A stretch of DNA of 64,000 nucleotides from Actinomyces sp. B33. GTDB taxonomy: Bacteria > Actinomycetota > Actinomycetes > Actinomycetales > Actinomycetaceae. The DNA is taken from the NCBI RefSeq assembly GCF_028437565.1, contig NZ_JAMRYR010000003.1, positions 186,001 through 250,000 on the forward strand, read 5' to 3'. Under the pieces are notes generated by a model. It saw only the letters and a list, made by a program, of their open reading frames with translations. It made no database searches and was not told where the DNA came from. Below, piece by piece: positions 7,794-15,680 of this stretch (position 1 is the stretch's first letter; each line of letters starts with the position of its first letter). The position numbers were made by a program, and so were the translations under genes.

Positions 7794-10700
7794 ATGCAAC
7801 TGAAATTCAAGAATCAGAGGTATCAGAGCGATGCGGTCTCTTCGGTCGTCGATGTCTTCGTCGGTCAGCCCCGAGTTGAGGGGATCAACTACCGCATCGA
7901 TCCTGGTGTGGCGAGTATGGACCCGGACGGCGGTGTGCAGTCGGCATTCGACGTGGATGAAACTGCGTCTGGCCTCCGGAACGAGGAAATCCAACTCTCC
8001 GCCGCCGAGCTCCTTGCGAACATCCAAAGCGTCCAGAGGCATCTACATCTCGCTCCGACAAAGTCGCTCGCTCCATCGAAGCCGGGCGCGCCCGTGGTGC
8101 CGAACCTCGACATCGAGATGGAGACCGGGACGGGCAAGACTTATGTCTACATCAAGACGATCATGGAACTCCACCGCCGCTACGGATGGTCGAAGTACAT
8201 CGTCGTCGTCCCCTCCATCGCGATCCGCGAAGGCGTGAAGAAGACCTTCGACATCACCGCCGAGCACTTCCAGCAGCTCTACGGCACGAAGCCCCGCGTC
8301 TTCGTCTACGACTCCAAGCGCCTGCACGACGTCGAGCACTTTTCCGCCGACGCGGGCATCCAGGTGATGATCATCAACATCCAGGCCTTCAACTCGACGG
8401 GCAAGGACAACCGGCGGATCTACGACGTCCTCGACGAGTTCGCCTCCCGCAGGCCCATCGACGTCATCAAGGCGAACCGGCCGATCCTCATCATCGACGA
8501 GCCTCAGAAGATGAGCGCCAAGAAGTCGCTTGAGTCGCTCGCAGAGTTCAACGCCCTCATGGTCCTGCGCTACTCGGCCACCCACAAGATCGAGCATGTG
8601 AAAGTCCACCGACTCGACGCCGTCGACGCCTACAACCAGAAGCTCGTCAAGAGGATCGCCGTCCGCGGCATCACCGTCAAGGGCCTCGCCGGCACCACCG
8701 CCTACCTCTACCTCGAAGAGATCGAGGTGAAGAAGGGCTCATCTCCCCGGGCCCGCATCGAACTCGAAGTGCAGACCGGCAGCGGGATCAAGCGCCGGGT
8801 CAAGAGGATCGACAAGGGGACGAACCTCCACGACCTCTCGAACGGCCTCGAAGCGTATCGGGGCCTTGTCGTCACCGACATCGACGCCGTCCGCGACCTC
8901 GTCGAACTGTCCAACGGAGACGTCCTCATCGCCGGCCAACTCGCCGACCGCGACGCCACCGAGGAGACGAAACGGCGCATCCAGATCCGCGAAGTCGTCC
9001 GCGCGCACCTCGACAAGGAACGCCGACTCTTCAACCGCGGAATCAAGACCCTGTCGCTCTTCTTCATCGACGAAGTCGTCAAGTACCGCGACTACTCGCG
9101 CGAGGACACCCTCGGCGACTACGCGCGGATCTTCGAAGAGGAGTACACGGCCGCCCGCGAGGAGATCCTCGGCGAACTCGACCTCGACGACGACGCCGTG
9201 AACTACAGGAAATACCTCGAGCGCGACGAGGTTCGCGCGGTCCACCAGGGGTACTTCTCCATCGACAAGAAAGGGCGCCTCGTCGACGGGAAGATCTCCG
9301 GCCGCGGCGACGACAAGGGACAATCCAGCGACCAGAGCGCCTACGACCTCATCCTCAAGGACAAGGAGCGCCTGCTCTCCTTCGAGGAGCCCGTCCGGTT
9401 CATCTTCTCCCACTCGGCCCTGCGCGAAGGATGGGACAACCCCAACGTCTTCGTCATGGGCATGCTGAAGAAATCCGACAACACCGTCTCCAGGCGCCAG
9501 GAGATCGGACGCGGCCTGCGCCTCGCCGTCGACCAGAACGGCGAGAGGCAGGACTCCGCGCAAGTCGGCGACCGAGTCCACGAGATCAACGAGCTCACCG
9601 TCGTCACCGACGAGTCCTACACGGACTTCGTCGACGGACTTCAGAAGGAGATCGCGGAGACGCTTTCCGCCAGGCCCCGCAAGGCGGAAGCCGCCTACTT
9701 CGAGGGCAAGACCGTCGAGAACGCCGAAACCGGCGAAGAGCACACGATCACCCTCGACGAGGCGAAGCGCCTCCATCACTGGCTCGTGCAGAACGACTTC
9801 ATCGACTACGACGACGAGATCACCGACACGTGGCGCGCCCGCGCCGACCTCGAGGAGATTCCCGAGCTGCCTGCCGAACTCGCGCCCTACCACTACCAGG
9901 TCGCCGCCCTCGTCGACTCCCTCATCGCCGACATCCCCCTGCCCGTCGATGGGCGCAAGCCCAAGGCGATCCCGCTCAACGAACGCAACTTCGCGCGCAA
10001 GGAATTCCAAGCCCTCTGGAAGCGCATCAACCACCGCGCCGTCTACCAGGTCGAATTCGACTCCGACGAACTCATCGCCAAAGCCGTCGCGCACCTCGAC
10101 AAGCACCTGCGCGTCGACCCCCTGCGCTACCTCGTCGAATCGGGCGTCCAGCGCGACGAACTCGACGCCGACGACCTCGCCAAGAGGACCGGCTTCACCG
10201 CCTCCCGCACGCGCACGCGGCAGGAGACCGTCAGCGCCTCCTCCTCCGTCCGCTACGACCTGCTCGGCGAGATCGCTGAGAAGACGCGCCTCACCCGCCG
10301 GACCTGCGCCGAGATCCTCACCCGGATCCGCCCCGAGGTCTTCGCGCACTTCAAGCGCAACCCCGAGCAGTTCATCACCGACGCGGCAAAACTCATCAAC
10401 GAGCAGAAGGCGACGACGATCGTCGAGCACCTCGCCTACGACGCCCTCGACGAGACCTTCGAATCCTCGATCTTCACTGAGAACCAGAGCAAGGAGGACT
10501 TCACGAAGGTCGGGGAGAAGCTCGAGAAGCACATCTACGACTACGTCGTCACCGACTCGGCCGTCGAGAGGCGGTTCGTCCAGGCGCTCGATAGGAGCGC
10601 CGAAGTCGCGGTGTACGCGAAACTGCCCAGGGGCTTCGTCATCCCGACGCCCGTCGGCGACTACACCCCCGACTGGGCGATCGCCTTCACCGAGGGCAGC

Positions 10701-10889
10701 GTCAAGCACGTCTACTTCGTCGCCGAGACGAAGGGCTCCTTGTCGACCCTCCATCTCAAGGGCGCCGAGCAGGCGAAGATCGAATGCGCTCGGCGCTTCT
10801 TCGAAGCCGTGAGTCGCAAGAACGGGGGAGAGGTCGTCTACGACGTCGTCACCGACTACGACGAACTCCTCAGGCTCGTCGTCGGCTGA
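7794..10889 (+). CDS. Type III restriction endonuclease subunit Res
   Basis: A 1031-residue ATP-dependent translocase/nuclease subunit. ATG 7794 is preferred over GTG 7776 because Res proteins begin M-x-L-K-F-K-x-Q-x-Y-Q. Motifs: Walker A METGTGKT near residue 109, DEPQ box near 235, RYSATHK near 265, HSALREGWDNPNVF (motif V) near 540, and RRQEIGRGLRLA (motif VI) near 568. The C terminus has a PD-(D/E)xK nuclease: PVGDYTPDWAI near 955 followed by VAETKGS near 977. Together with Mod it would cleave DNA carrying unmethylated sites. It is intact, while the companion mod is out of frame in this sequence. Type III Res normally needs Mod for DNA recognition, so an off-state cell should lose both activities rather than self-restrict. 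Confidence 0.93.
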   Translation: MQLKFKNQRYQSDAVSSVVDVFVGQPRVEGINYRIDPGVASMDPDGGVQSAFDVDETASGLRNEEIQLSAAELLANIQSVQRHLHLAPTKSLAPSKPGAPVVPNLDIEMETGTGKTYVYIKTIMELHRRYGWSKYIVVVPSIAIREGVKKTFDITAEHFQQLYGTKPRVFVYDSKRLHDVEHFSADAGIQVMIINIQAFNSTGKDNRRIYDVLDEFASRRPIDVIKANRPILIIDEPQKMSAKKSLESLAEFNALMVLRYSATHKIEHVKVHRLDAVDAYNQKLVKRIAVRGITVKGLAGTTAYLYLEEIEVKKGSSPRARIELEVQTGSGIKRRVKRIDKGTNLHDLSNGLEAYRGLVVTDIDAVRDLVELSNGDVLIAGQLADRDATEETKRRIQIREVVRAHLDKERRLFNRGIKTLSLFFIDEVVKYRDYSREDTLGDYARIFEEEYTAAREEILGELDLDDDAVNYRKYLERDEVRAVHQGYFSIDKKGRLVDGKISGRGDDKGQSSDQSAYDLILKDKERLLSFEEPVRFIFSHSALREGWDNPNVFVMGMLKKSDNTVSRRQEIGRGLRLAVDQNGERQDSAQVGDRVHEINELTVVTDESYTDFVDGLQKEIAETLSARPRKAEAAYFEGKTVENAETGEEHTITLDEAKRLHHWLVQNDFIDYDDEITDTWRARADLEEIPELPAELAPYHYQVAALVDSLIADIPLPVDGRKPKAIPLNERNFARKEFQALWKRINHRAVYQVEFDSDELIAKAVAHLDKHLRVDPLRYLVESGVQRDELDADDLAKRTGFTASRTRTRQETVSASSSVRYDLLGEIAEKTRLTRRTCAEILTRIRPEVFAHFKRNPEQFITDAAKLINEQKATTIVEHLAYDALDETFESSIFTENQSKEDFTKVGEKLEKHIYDYVVTDSAVERRFVQALDRSAEVAVYAKLPRGFVIPTPVGDYTPDWAIAFTEGSVKHVYFVAETKGSLSTLHLKGAEQAKIECARRFFEAVSRKNGGEVVYDVVTDYDELLRLVVG

Positions 10890-10973
10890 CACCGAGGGAG
10901 CATCGGGGCGCGCGTGGGACGATCCGCTTGCACCGCTCTTCTGATCCTGTTGCTCGCGATCGTCGACGGACCG

Positions 10974-11001
10974 TTCTCAAGATTATAGCATGTGCTATAT
11001 T
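10974..11001 (+). promoter_or_regulatory. Promoter with palindromic operator, leaderless start
   Basis: TTCTCA (10974-10979), a 16-nt spacer and TATATT (10996-11001) form a plausible promoter, with transcription starting at GTG 11008. A perfect inverted repeat TATAGCA-TG-TGCTATA (10984-10999) overlaps the -10, the expected place for autorepression by the HTH of the downstream protein. Confidence 0.55.
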
Positions 11002-11007
11002 CGGAGT

Positions 11008-11478
11008 GTGGAGGAGACCCTGAGCGAGATCGCCGAGCGCTGCGACCGCGCCGTCGTGGACGCGCGAGCCGAGCTCGTCGCCGCCATTCGCCGCAGCAGG
11101 CGTCAGGGCCTCACCCAGGAGCAGATCGCGACCGCGACAGGGCGCAGTCAACCGGAGATCCACAGGCTCCTGCGCTTTCACGGCATGACCCCCCTCGGCA
11201 AACGAGTCGCTCGGCATCGCGGGCGTATCGAATCGACGGTCGCGAGCCTGGGAGGAAGCGACCCCCGCATCTTCGGCTCGGTCGCAACCGGACGCGACGA
11301 TTCCGATTCGGACGTCGACATCCTCTATTCGGCCGGATCCGCGGTGTCGATGCTCGCCCTCGCCCGCGCGCAAGAGGAGCTCTCGAAGGCCATCGGCACC
11401 CCTGTCGAGATCATCGCGGAATCAGACCTCGCTCCCTGGGCGAAGCGGCGGATCCTCGAAGAGGCCGTGCCGCTATGA
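11008..11478 (+). CDS. HTH-MNT nucleotidyltransferase (MntA-like antitoxin)
   Basis: A 156-residue protein with an N-terminal helix-turn-helix (LTQEQIATATGRSQPEIHRLL, about residues 35-55) and a minimal nucleotidyltransferase domain (IFGSVATG, then DSDSDVDIL, about 85-104) bearing the GS and DxD residues that bind metal and nucleotide. MNT proteins of the MntA/HepT type inactivate the HEPN RNase HepT by AMPylation. GTG 11008 is chosen over ATG 10990 because the latter lies inside the operator palindrome and the -10 is placed for a start at 11008. The stop overlaps ATG 11475 of a truncated HepT. With the toxin gone this may be an orphan antitoxin or regulator. Confidence 0.7.
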   Translation: MEETLSEIAERCDRAVVDARAELVAAIRRSRRQGLTQEQIATATGRSQPEIHRLLRFHGMTPLGKRVARHRGRIESTVASLGGSDPRIFGSVATGRDDSDSDVDILYSAGSAVSMLALARAQEELSKAIGTPVEIIAESDLAPWAKRRILEEAVPL

Positions 11479-11729
11479 GTAGGGAACGCAGGGCGCCCGA
11501 GCAACTCGTCGCCGAAGCGCTCTTCCGCTTCGCCAAGGCCGTGGCCTATGCGGATTCCGGACTCGATGAAATGGCGATCGAAGGGAATGGCGTGCCGGAT
11601 CCGAATAAGGACATCGCCGTCCCGCTTGGGCGAAAGACCGCTGCGCCCTCGGCGAGCATCGCGCGAGCGGTCGGGTCATCGCGTCGTCGCCAGGCGCCTC
11701 GAGATCCCCTCGCAGTGGGAGCGCAATAG
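11475..11729 (+). pseudogene. Truncated HepT-like HEPN toxin remnant
   Basis: The reading frame starts by ATGA overlap on the nucleotidyltransferase gene and begins RRAPEQLVAEALFRFAKAVAYADSGLDEMAIE. This resembles the first helices of HepT-like HEPN proteins, which pair with MNT proteins in this order. After about residue 37 the sequence stops looking like HEPN: no Rx4-6H catalytic motif appears, and the frame runs out at 11729, inside the antisense strand of hipA. The toxin therefore appears cut off by the junction with the hipBA segment. The assignment is inferred from order and the short N-terminal match. Confidence 0.5.
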
Positions 11730-12944
11730 CTCCTCGACATCGCGGATCCGCGAAAGGGACTCCGCAGGCGCGGTGTCCGAGAGCTCTTCGACGGCGATCG
11801 CGAAGGCCTCCGGGACGACAAGCGCACAAGCGGCGACGAAATCCAGGAGCGAATCCCCGTCGACATCGAGCGCCTCCGCGAATCGCAGAACATGGTCGCG
11901 GCGTACCTGCGACATCGCTTTCTTGCCGCCGATCCCCATCGCGAGCTTCTCGTAGGGGATCGACTGACCCAGGCCGGTCGCGACGTCGTACATGTGTGCG
12001 AACACCGCGGATCCATCGGTGAGGATCGCGGAGAAATTCTTCGCATGCCCGTCGGGAGCGGCGACGATCCAATTGAGAAGGACGCCTCTGGCGAAGAGGT
12101 CGATCTGCTCCTCCGCGGTGCCTGTCCTGCGGAGAGCGGAGACGATTCGGGTGGGCGTGACCTCGTACTTGCGGTCGGGAAGGGTCGAGGTCGATTGGCA
12201 GAAATCCTCCTGGTGGAGCCTGTAGAGAGTCCCTGCGTGATCTCGGTAGCGGTCGTAGCGGGTCACAACGATCGTGGGGATGTTGTCGAAGAGCTTGAAA
12301 GCCGACTCGGCGATCAACGGGAAGGGCATCGTCGGACCCAGTACGCGCCCCGCGAGGAGGAGTGCTCGCATGGTGAGATGCTCCAGGAGGGCGTGATCGT
12401 TCAAACCTGGGATTCCCGGCTTGAAGATGTGCGTTGTCGCCTGGGAACCGCGCGCCTCGAACCATCGGTCGTTCTCCAGGCGCAACGCGAACTTGCTCTG
12501 CTGGCCTCCAAGGGACCAGTGCTCGCCCTCGGCGATCCAGGGACTCGCCGGGCTTGAAACGCTCTCTCGTAAGCGGGCGGCGATCCGTTCCTCGTCGATG
12601 GGGACGAGGGCATCGTCCTCGTTTCGGCCCGCCGGATCTTCTGGGATGAATTGGACGGCGCCGGGGCAGTCCATGCCGATCTTCTCCAAGAGGGAGAAGG
12701 GGTTGTTCGCATTCGCCCCCGTCCGGCGCGCGGTGGCGGAACGGACCTCGGAGTTCTCCGGCAGGAGTCCTTCGATATAGGCCCGTGTGAGGCGGGGCGG
12801 GATCGGGCGCGTCGAGGGCTCGAAGGCCAACGATAGACGCGGAACGCCCTCCATCGGGGGAGCGGTGAGAGTCGTCTTCCCGCGGTCGTCTTGATCGAGG
12901 TGCCCGATCGTGCGGCCGTTCATCACCATGAGGAGGCGCTTCAT
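11676..12944 (-). CDS. hipA: HipA-family serine/threonine kinase toxin
   Basis: A 422-residue HipA kinase toxin. The N-terminal subdomain shows GLLPEN (residues 59-64) and PGAVQFIPE (94-102). The kinase core has GGQQSK (146-151), the nucleotide-binding lysine in HIFKP (172-176), HQEDFCQ (244-250), the catalytic DGHAKN (298-303) and the metal-binding YDVATG (319-324). All residues corresponding to the active centre of E. coli HipA are present, so it should be functional. The first codon overlaps the hipB stop. HipA kinases phosphorylate aminoacyl-tRNA synthetases (GltX in E. coli) and induce dormancy; the target here is unknown. Confidence 0.9.
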   Translation of the reverse strand: MKRLLMVMNGRTIGHLDQDDRGKTTLTAPPMEGVPRLSLAFEPSTRPIPPRLTRAYIEGLLPENSEVRSATARRTGANANNPFSLLEKIGMDCPGAVQFIPEDPAGRNEDDALVPIDEERIAARLRESVSSPASPWIAEGEHWSLGGQQSKFALRLENDRWFEARGSQATTHIFKPGIPGLNDHALLEHLTMRALLLAGRVLGPTMPFPLIAESAFKLFDNIPTIVVTRYDRYRDHAGTLYRLHQEDFCQSTSTLPDRKYEVTPTRIVSALRRTGTAEEQIDLFARGVLLNWIVAAPDGHAKNFSAILTDGSAVFAHMYDVATGLGQSIPYEKLAMGIGGKKAMSQVRRDHVLRFAEALDVDGDSLLDFVAACALVVPEAFAIAVEELSDTAPAESLSRIRDVEELLRSHCEGISRRLATTR

Positions 12945-13525
12945 CGGCGGCGACCCGTATTCTCGTCGGCAAGCGCGTCCTCGGCCGTCGCGGTCCGTGT
13001 CGAGAACGAGCGGAGCGCCGCGTTGATCGCCCTCGAAAGCTCCTGCGTCGGCGGAAGAGAACTCTCGCTCGTTCGCTGGGCGTCGTCCGCGCTTCCGCCT
13101 GCTCGTCCGATCGCTTCCCGCAGACTGTCGGTCTGGAGGGGCGCGGTCGACCGTGCGAATCGAGTGGAATCCGCGCCCCGAGTCCTGGCCTCCGCGAGGG
13201 CCCTGCGCGTCGCCTCGAGGGTCGTGAGGACGGGGGCCACGGTCTTCGCGGGCGCCGACGTCGGGGTGCCGGCCGGATACGGGCCGCTCGTGTCGTCGCC
13301 CTCCGAGGACGATCGAAGGATGATCTCCAGCTCGAGAGCGCTGAGGACCCGCAGGACCTTCGACAGCTCGGCGCCGGCGCGTTCACCGCGCTCGACCCCG
13401 GAGAGCCATTCACGCGACACGCGTGCCATGGACGCCAATTCGGCTTGGGTGAGTCCCCGCTCGAGGCGCTCCTCGCGAATCGCAGCGCCGATGCCCTGCG
13501 TGCCGCTGAGTCGTCGTGATCGCAT
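12941..13525 (-). CDS. hipB: HipB-like XRE-family antitoxin/repressor
   Basis: A 194-residue protein with an XRE helix-turn-helix in its first ~65 residues (IREERLERGLTQAELASMARVSREWLSGVERG in outline) and a long low-complexity Ala/Arg/Ser tail, much longer than the ~88-residue E. coli HipB. It precedes and overlaps hipA, so it would neutralise the kinase and repress the operon. ATG 13525 is chosen because a TATCAT -10 (13537-13532) lies exactly 6 nt upstream, fitting a leaderless transcript. The upstream extension to 13546 lies within that promoter. Confidence 0.8.
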   Translation of the reverse strand: MRSRRLSGTQGIGAAIREERLERGLTQAELASMARVSREWLSGVERGERAGAELSKVLRVLSALELEIILRSSSEGDDTSGPYPAGTPTSAPAKTVAPVLTTLEATRRALAEARTRGADSTRFARSTAPLQTDSLREAIGRAGGSADDAQRTSESSLPPTQELSRAINAALRSFSTRTATAEDALADENTGRRR

Positions 13526-13531
13526 GGTGTG

Positions 13532-13591
13532 ATGATACGTCCACATTCAACGTATGTGTACGTTCATGCGCATTCATGTCGTGTTGACGTA
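13532..13591 (-). promoter_or_regulatory. hipBA promoter and probable HipB operators
   Basis: On the minus strand, TACACA (-35, 13560-13555) and TATCAT (-10, 13537-13532) are separated by 17 nt. The -35 is embedded in the inverted repeat AACGTATGTGTACGTT (13549-13564). Further TACGT/ACGTA half sites occur at 13536-13540 and 13587-13591. Half sites covering both promoter elements suggest autorepression by HipB. Confidence 0.55.
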
Positions 13592-13869
13592 CTGTCACAT
13601 CTCTTGCCCGCTCCGCTCGGGTGACGACTACGCGTCAGGGGGGGAGCACGCGACCGTCCTCGACAATCACTTCGCGGACGGTGGAGTCATCACCTCGCGT
13701 GAAGAGGGGAGAGCAGCGCGCGGACGGGCGGGATAGAATCGTCAACCGCGCCCGCGCCGAACGGAGGGCTACCCCGGAACGTTCGAGCGCGAGCCCTCGC
13801 CGAGGGCTCGCGGCGCCCGACCCCAAGACGCCTTCGCGGCGGCCGGGTCCCGAAGCGATGGAGGACGAG
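13592..13869 (+). promoter_or_regulatory. folC: folC upstream region with -10 box and leader hairpin
   Basis: No gene is seen here. A TAGAAT -10 (13734-13739) predicts a ~124-nt leader. The leader contains a perfect 11-bp stem (13788-13798 with 13802-13812, loop GCC) with no U-run after it, so any attenuation is speculative. The GGAGG at 13860-13864 is the ribosome binding site that selects ATG 13870. Confidence 0.45.
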
Positions 13870-15579
13870 ATGGCGAACGAGCACCCCGCATTCTTCGGCG
13901 ACGACGAGGACGCCCACGGCCACGGCGACCGCGTTCCCCCCGCGGAGCCGGGCGGCATCCCCGCCGACCTCCTCCCGTACCTCGACGCCGCAGACGAGCC
14001 CGACGACGCCCCCGACTCCGACGCGCCCGACGACGGCCCCGACCCCGAGGCCGAGCGCGCCGCCGCCCTTCGGGCCCTCGTCGAGCACTCCCTCCTCGTC
14101 GGCCCCGACCCGTCGATCCTCGCCGAGATCGACGGCGACGCCGACGACGACTGGGACGAGGACGACGCGACGACGGGGGAGGAGCCCACCGGCCCCTCCG
14201 CCCACGACCGGGCCCTCGACGCCGCCCAGGCCGCCGTCGCCCTCGACGCCCGAGTCGACGAGATCTACCAGTCGATCATCGACCGCGCCCCCGAGCACAG
14301 GGTCCAGCCCTCCCTCGACCGCGTCCGCACCGCCCTCGACATCCTCGGCGACCCGCACACCGCCTACCCCGCCATCCACATCACCGGCACCAACGGCAAA
14401 ACCTCCACCGCCCGCATGGCCGACGCCCTCCTCACCGCCTTCGGCATGCGCGTCGGGCGCTTCACCTCCCCACACCTCCTCGACGTGCGCGAACGGATCA
14501 GCCTCGAGGGCGAGCCCATCAGCCGCGAAGGATTCATCGCCGCCTGGGAGGACGTCGCCCCCTACATCTCCATGGCGGACGACGCGTCGACGGCCGACGG
14601 AGGGCCCCGCCTGTCCTTCTTCGAGGTCTTCACCGTCATGGCCTACGCGGCCTTCGCCGACTACCCCGTCGACGCCGCCGTCGTCGAAGTCGGCATGGGC
14701 GGGCAATGGGACGCCACCAACGTGCTCGACGCCGGAGTCGGCGTCATCACCCCCATCGGCCTCGATCACACCGCCTGGCTGGGCCCCACCATCGCCGACA
14801 TCGCCCGCGAGAAAGCCGGGATCATCGCCCCCGGCCAGATCACCGTCATCGCCGAGCAGCCCGACGAGGCCCTCGACGTCCTCCTCGAGCGCGCCCGCCG
14901 ATGCGACGCGATCGTCCGCCTCGAAGGCCGCGACTACGAGGTCCTCGACCGCCAGATCGGCGTCGGCGGCCAACTCGTGTCGATCCGCACCCCCGCCGCC
15001 GTCTACGAGGACGTCTTCATCCCCCTCTTCGGCGAGCATCAGGCCCGCAACGCCGCCGCCGCCCTCGTCGCCGTCGAGGCGTTCATGGGCGGGCGCGCCC
15101 TCGACCCGAGGATCGTCGAGCAGGCGATGATGACCGCGACCTCGCCCGGGCGCCTCCACGTCGTGCGCACCTCCCCGACGATCCTCGTCGACGCCGCCCA
15201 CAACCCCGCCGGCGCGCGGACCCTGCGCGGCGCCCTCGACGAGTCCTTCGGATTCGCCCACGCCGTCGGCGTCTACTCCGCCATGGGAGACAAGGACGCC
15301 GAAGGGGTGCTCGCCGAGGTCGAGCCCTTCCTCGACCACCTCGTCGTCACCCAGATGCCGGGGGAGCGGGCCGCCGACGTCGACGATCTGCGGGCCGTCG
15401 CCGAGGACGTCTTCGGCCCCGACCGGGTCGACGTGCGCGAGGGCCTCGCAGACGCCGTCGACCGGGCGGCCGAGCTCGCCGAGGCCTCCACCGACCCCTC
15501 CGACCGCTCCGGCGTCGTCGTCTTCGGCTCAGTGGCCCTCGCCGGGCAGATGCTCGCCCTGGCGGGCAAACGCCCCTGA
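13870..15579 (+). CDS. folC: Dihydrofolate synthase/folylpolyglutamate synthase
   Basis: A 569-residue Mur-ligase-family enzyme that adds glutamate to dihydropteroate and folates using ATP. Residues ~1-125 form an unusual acidic, Ala/Asp/Pro-rich, probably disordered extension. The enzyme proper starts near VDEIYQSIIDRAPEHRVQPSL. It has the P-loop HITGTNGKTST near residue 171, the FTSPHL element near 197, the VEVGMGG(Q)WDATN block near 270 and the C-terminal DAAHNPAGA near 440. ATG 13870 has GGAGG 5 nt upstream; ATG 13858 is an alternative. The usual ileS-folC-ndk order is broken by the island before it and dhaKLM after it. Confidence 0.93.
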   Translation: MANEHPAFFGDDEDAHGHGDRVPPAEPGGIPADLLPYLDAADEPDDAPDSDAPDDGPDPEAERAAALRALVEHSLLVGPDPSILAEIDGDADDDWDEDDATTGEEPTGPSAHDRALDAAQAAVALDARVDEIYQSIIDRAPEHRVQPSLDRVRTALDILGDPHTAYPAIHITGTNGKTSTARMADALLTAFGMRVGRFTSPHLLDVRERISLEGEPISREGFIAAWEDVAPYISMADDASTADGGPRLSFFEVFTVMAYAAFADYPVDAAVVEVGMGGQWDATNVLDAGVGVITPIGLDHTAWLGPTIADIAREKAGIIAPGQITVIAEQPDEALDVLLERARRCDAIVRLEGRDYEVLDRQIGVGGQLVSIRTPAAVYEDVFIPLFGEHQARNAAAALVAVEAFMGGRALDPRIVEQAMMTATSPGRLHVVRTSPTILVDAAHNPAGARTLRGALDESFGFAHAVGVYSAMGDKDAEGVLAEVEPFLDHLVVTQMPGERAADVDDLRAVAEDVFGPDRVDVREGLADAVDRAAELAEASTDPSDRSGVVVFGSVALAGQMLALAGKRP

Positions 15580-15680
15580 GAGGACCGCCGAGCGGTCATT
15601 CGTGCCGTCCCCATGACCATCGGCCCGCGAGATGGCACGATGGACGGTGATCGACCACTTGATCGTTGCAAGGAGGCATC

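Noticed and set aside
8739-10892. A 717-residue minus-strand frame opposite res
   Set aside because: Composition is Val/Gly/Asp/Leu shadow coding; res on the plus strand has all motifs.
11473-13413. A 646-residue Arg/Pro-rich minus-strand frame
   Set aside because: It overlaps hipA and hipB in another frame; those have clear family motifs.
13740-13860. Possible folate-sensing riboswitch before folC
   Set aside because: Only a simple 11-bp hairpin is seen; known tetrahydrofolate riboswitch features are not recognisable and it is not expected in this phylum.
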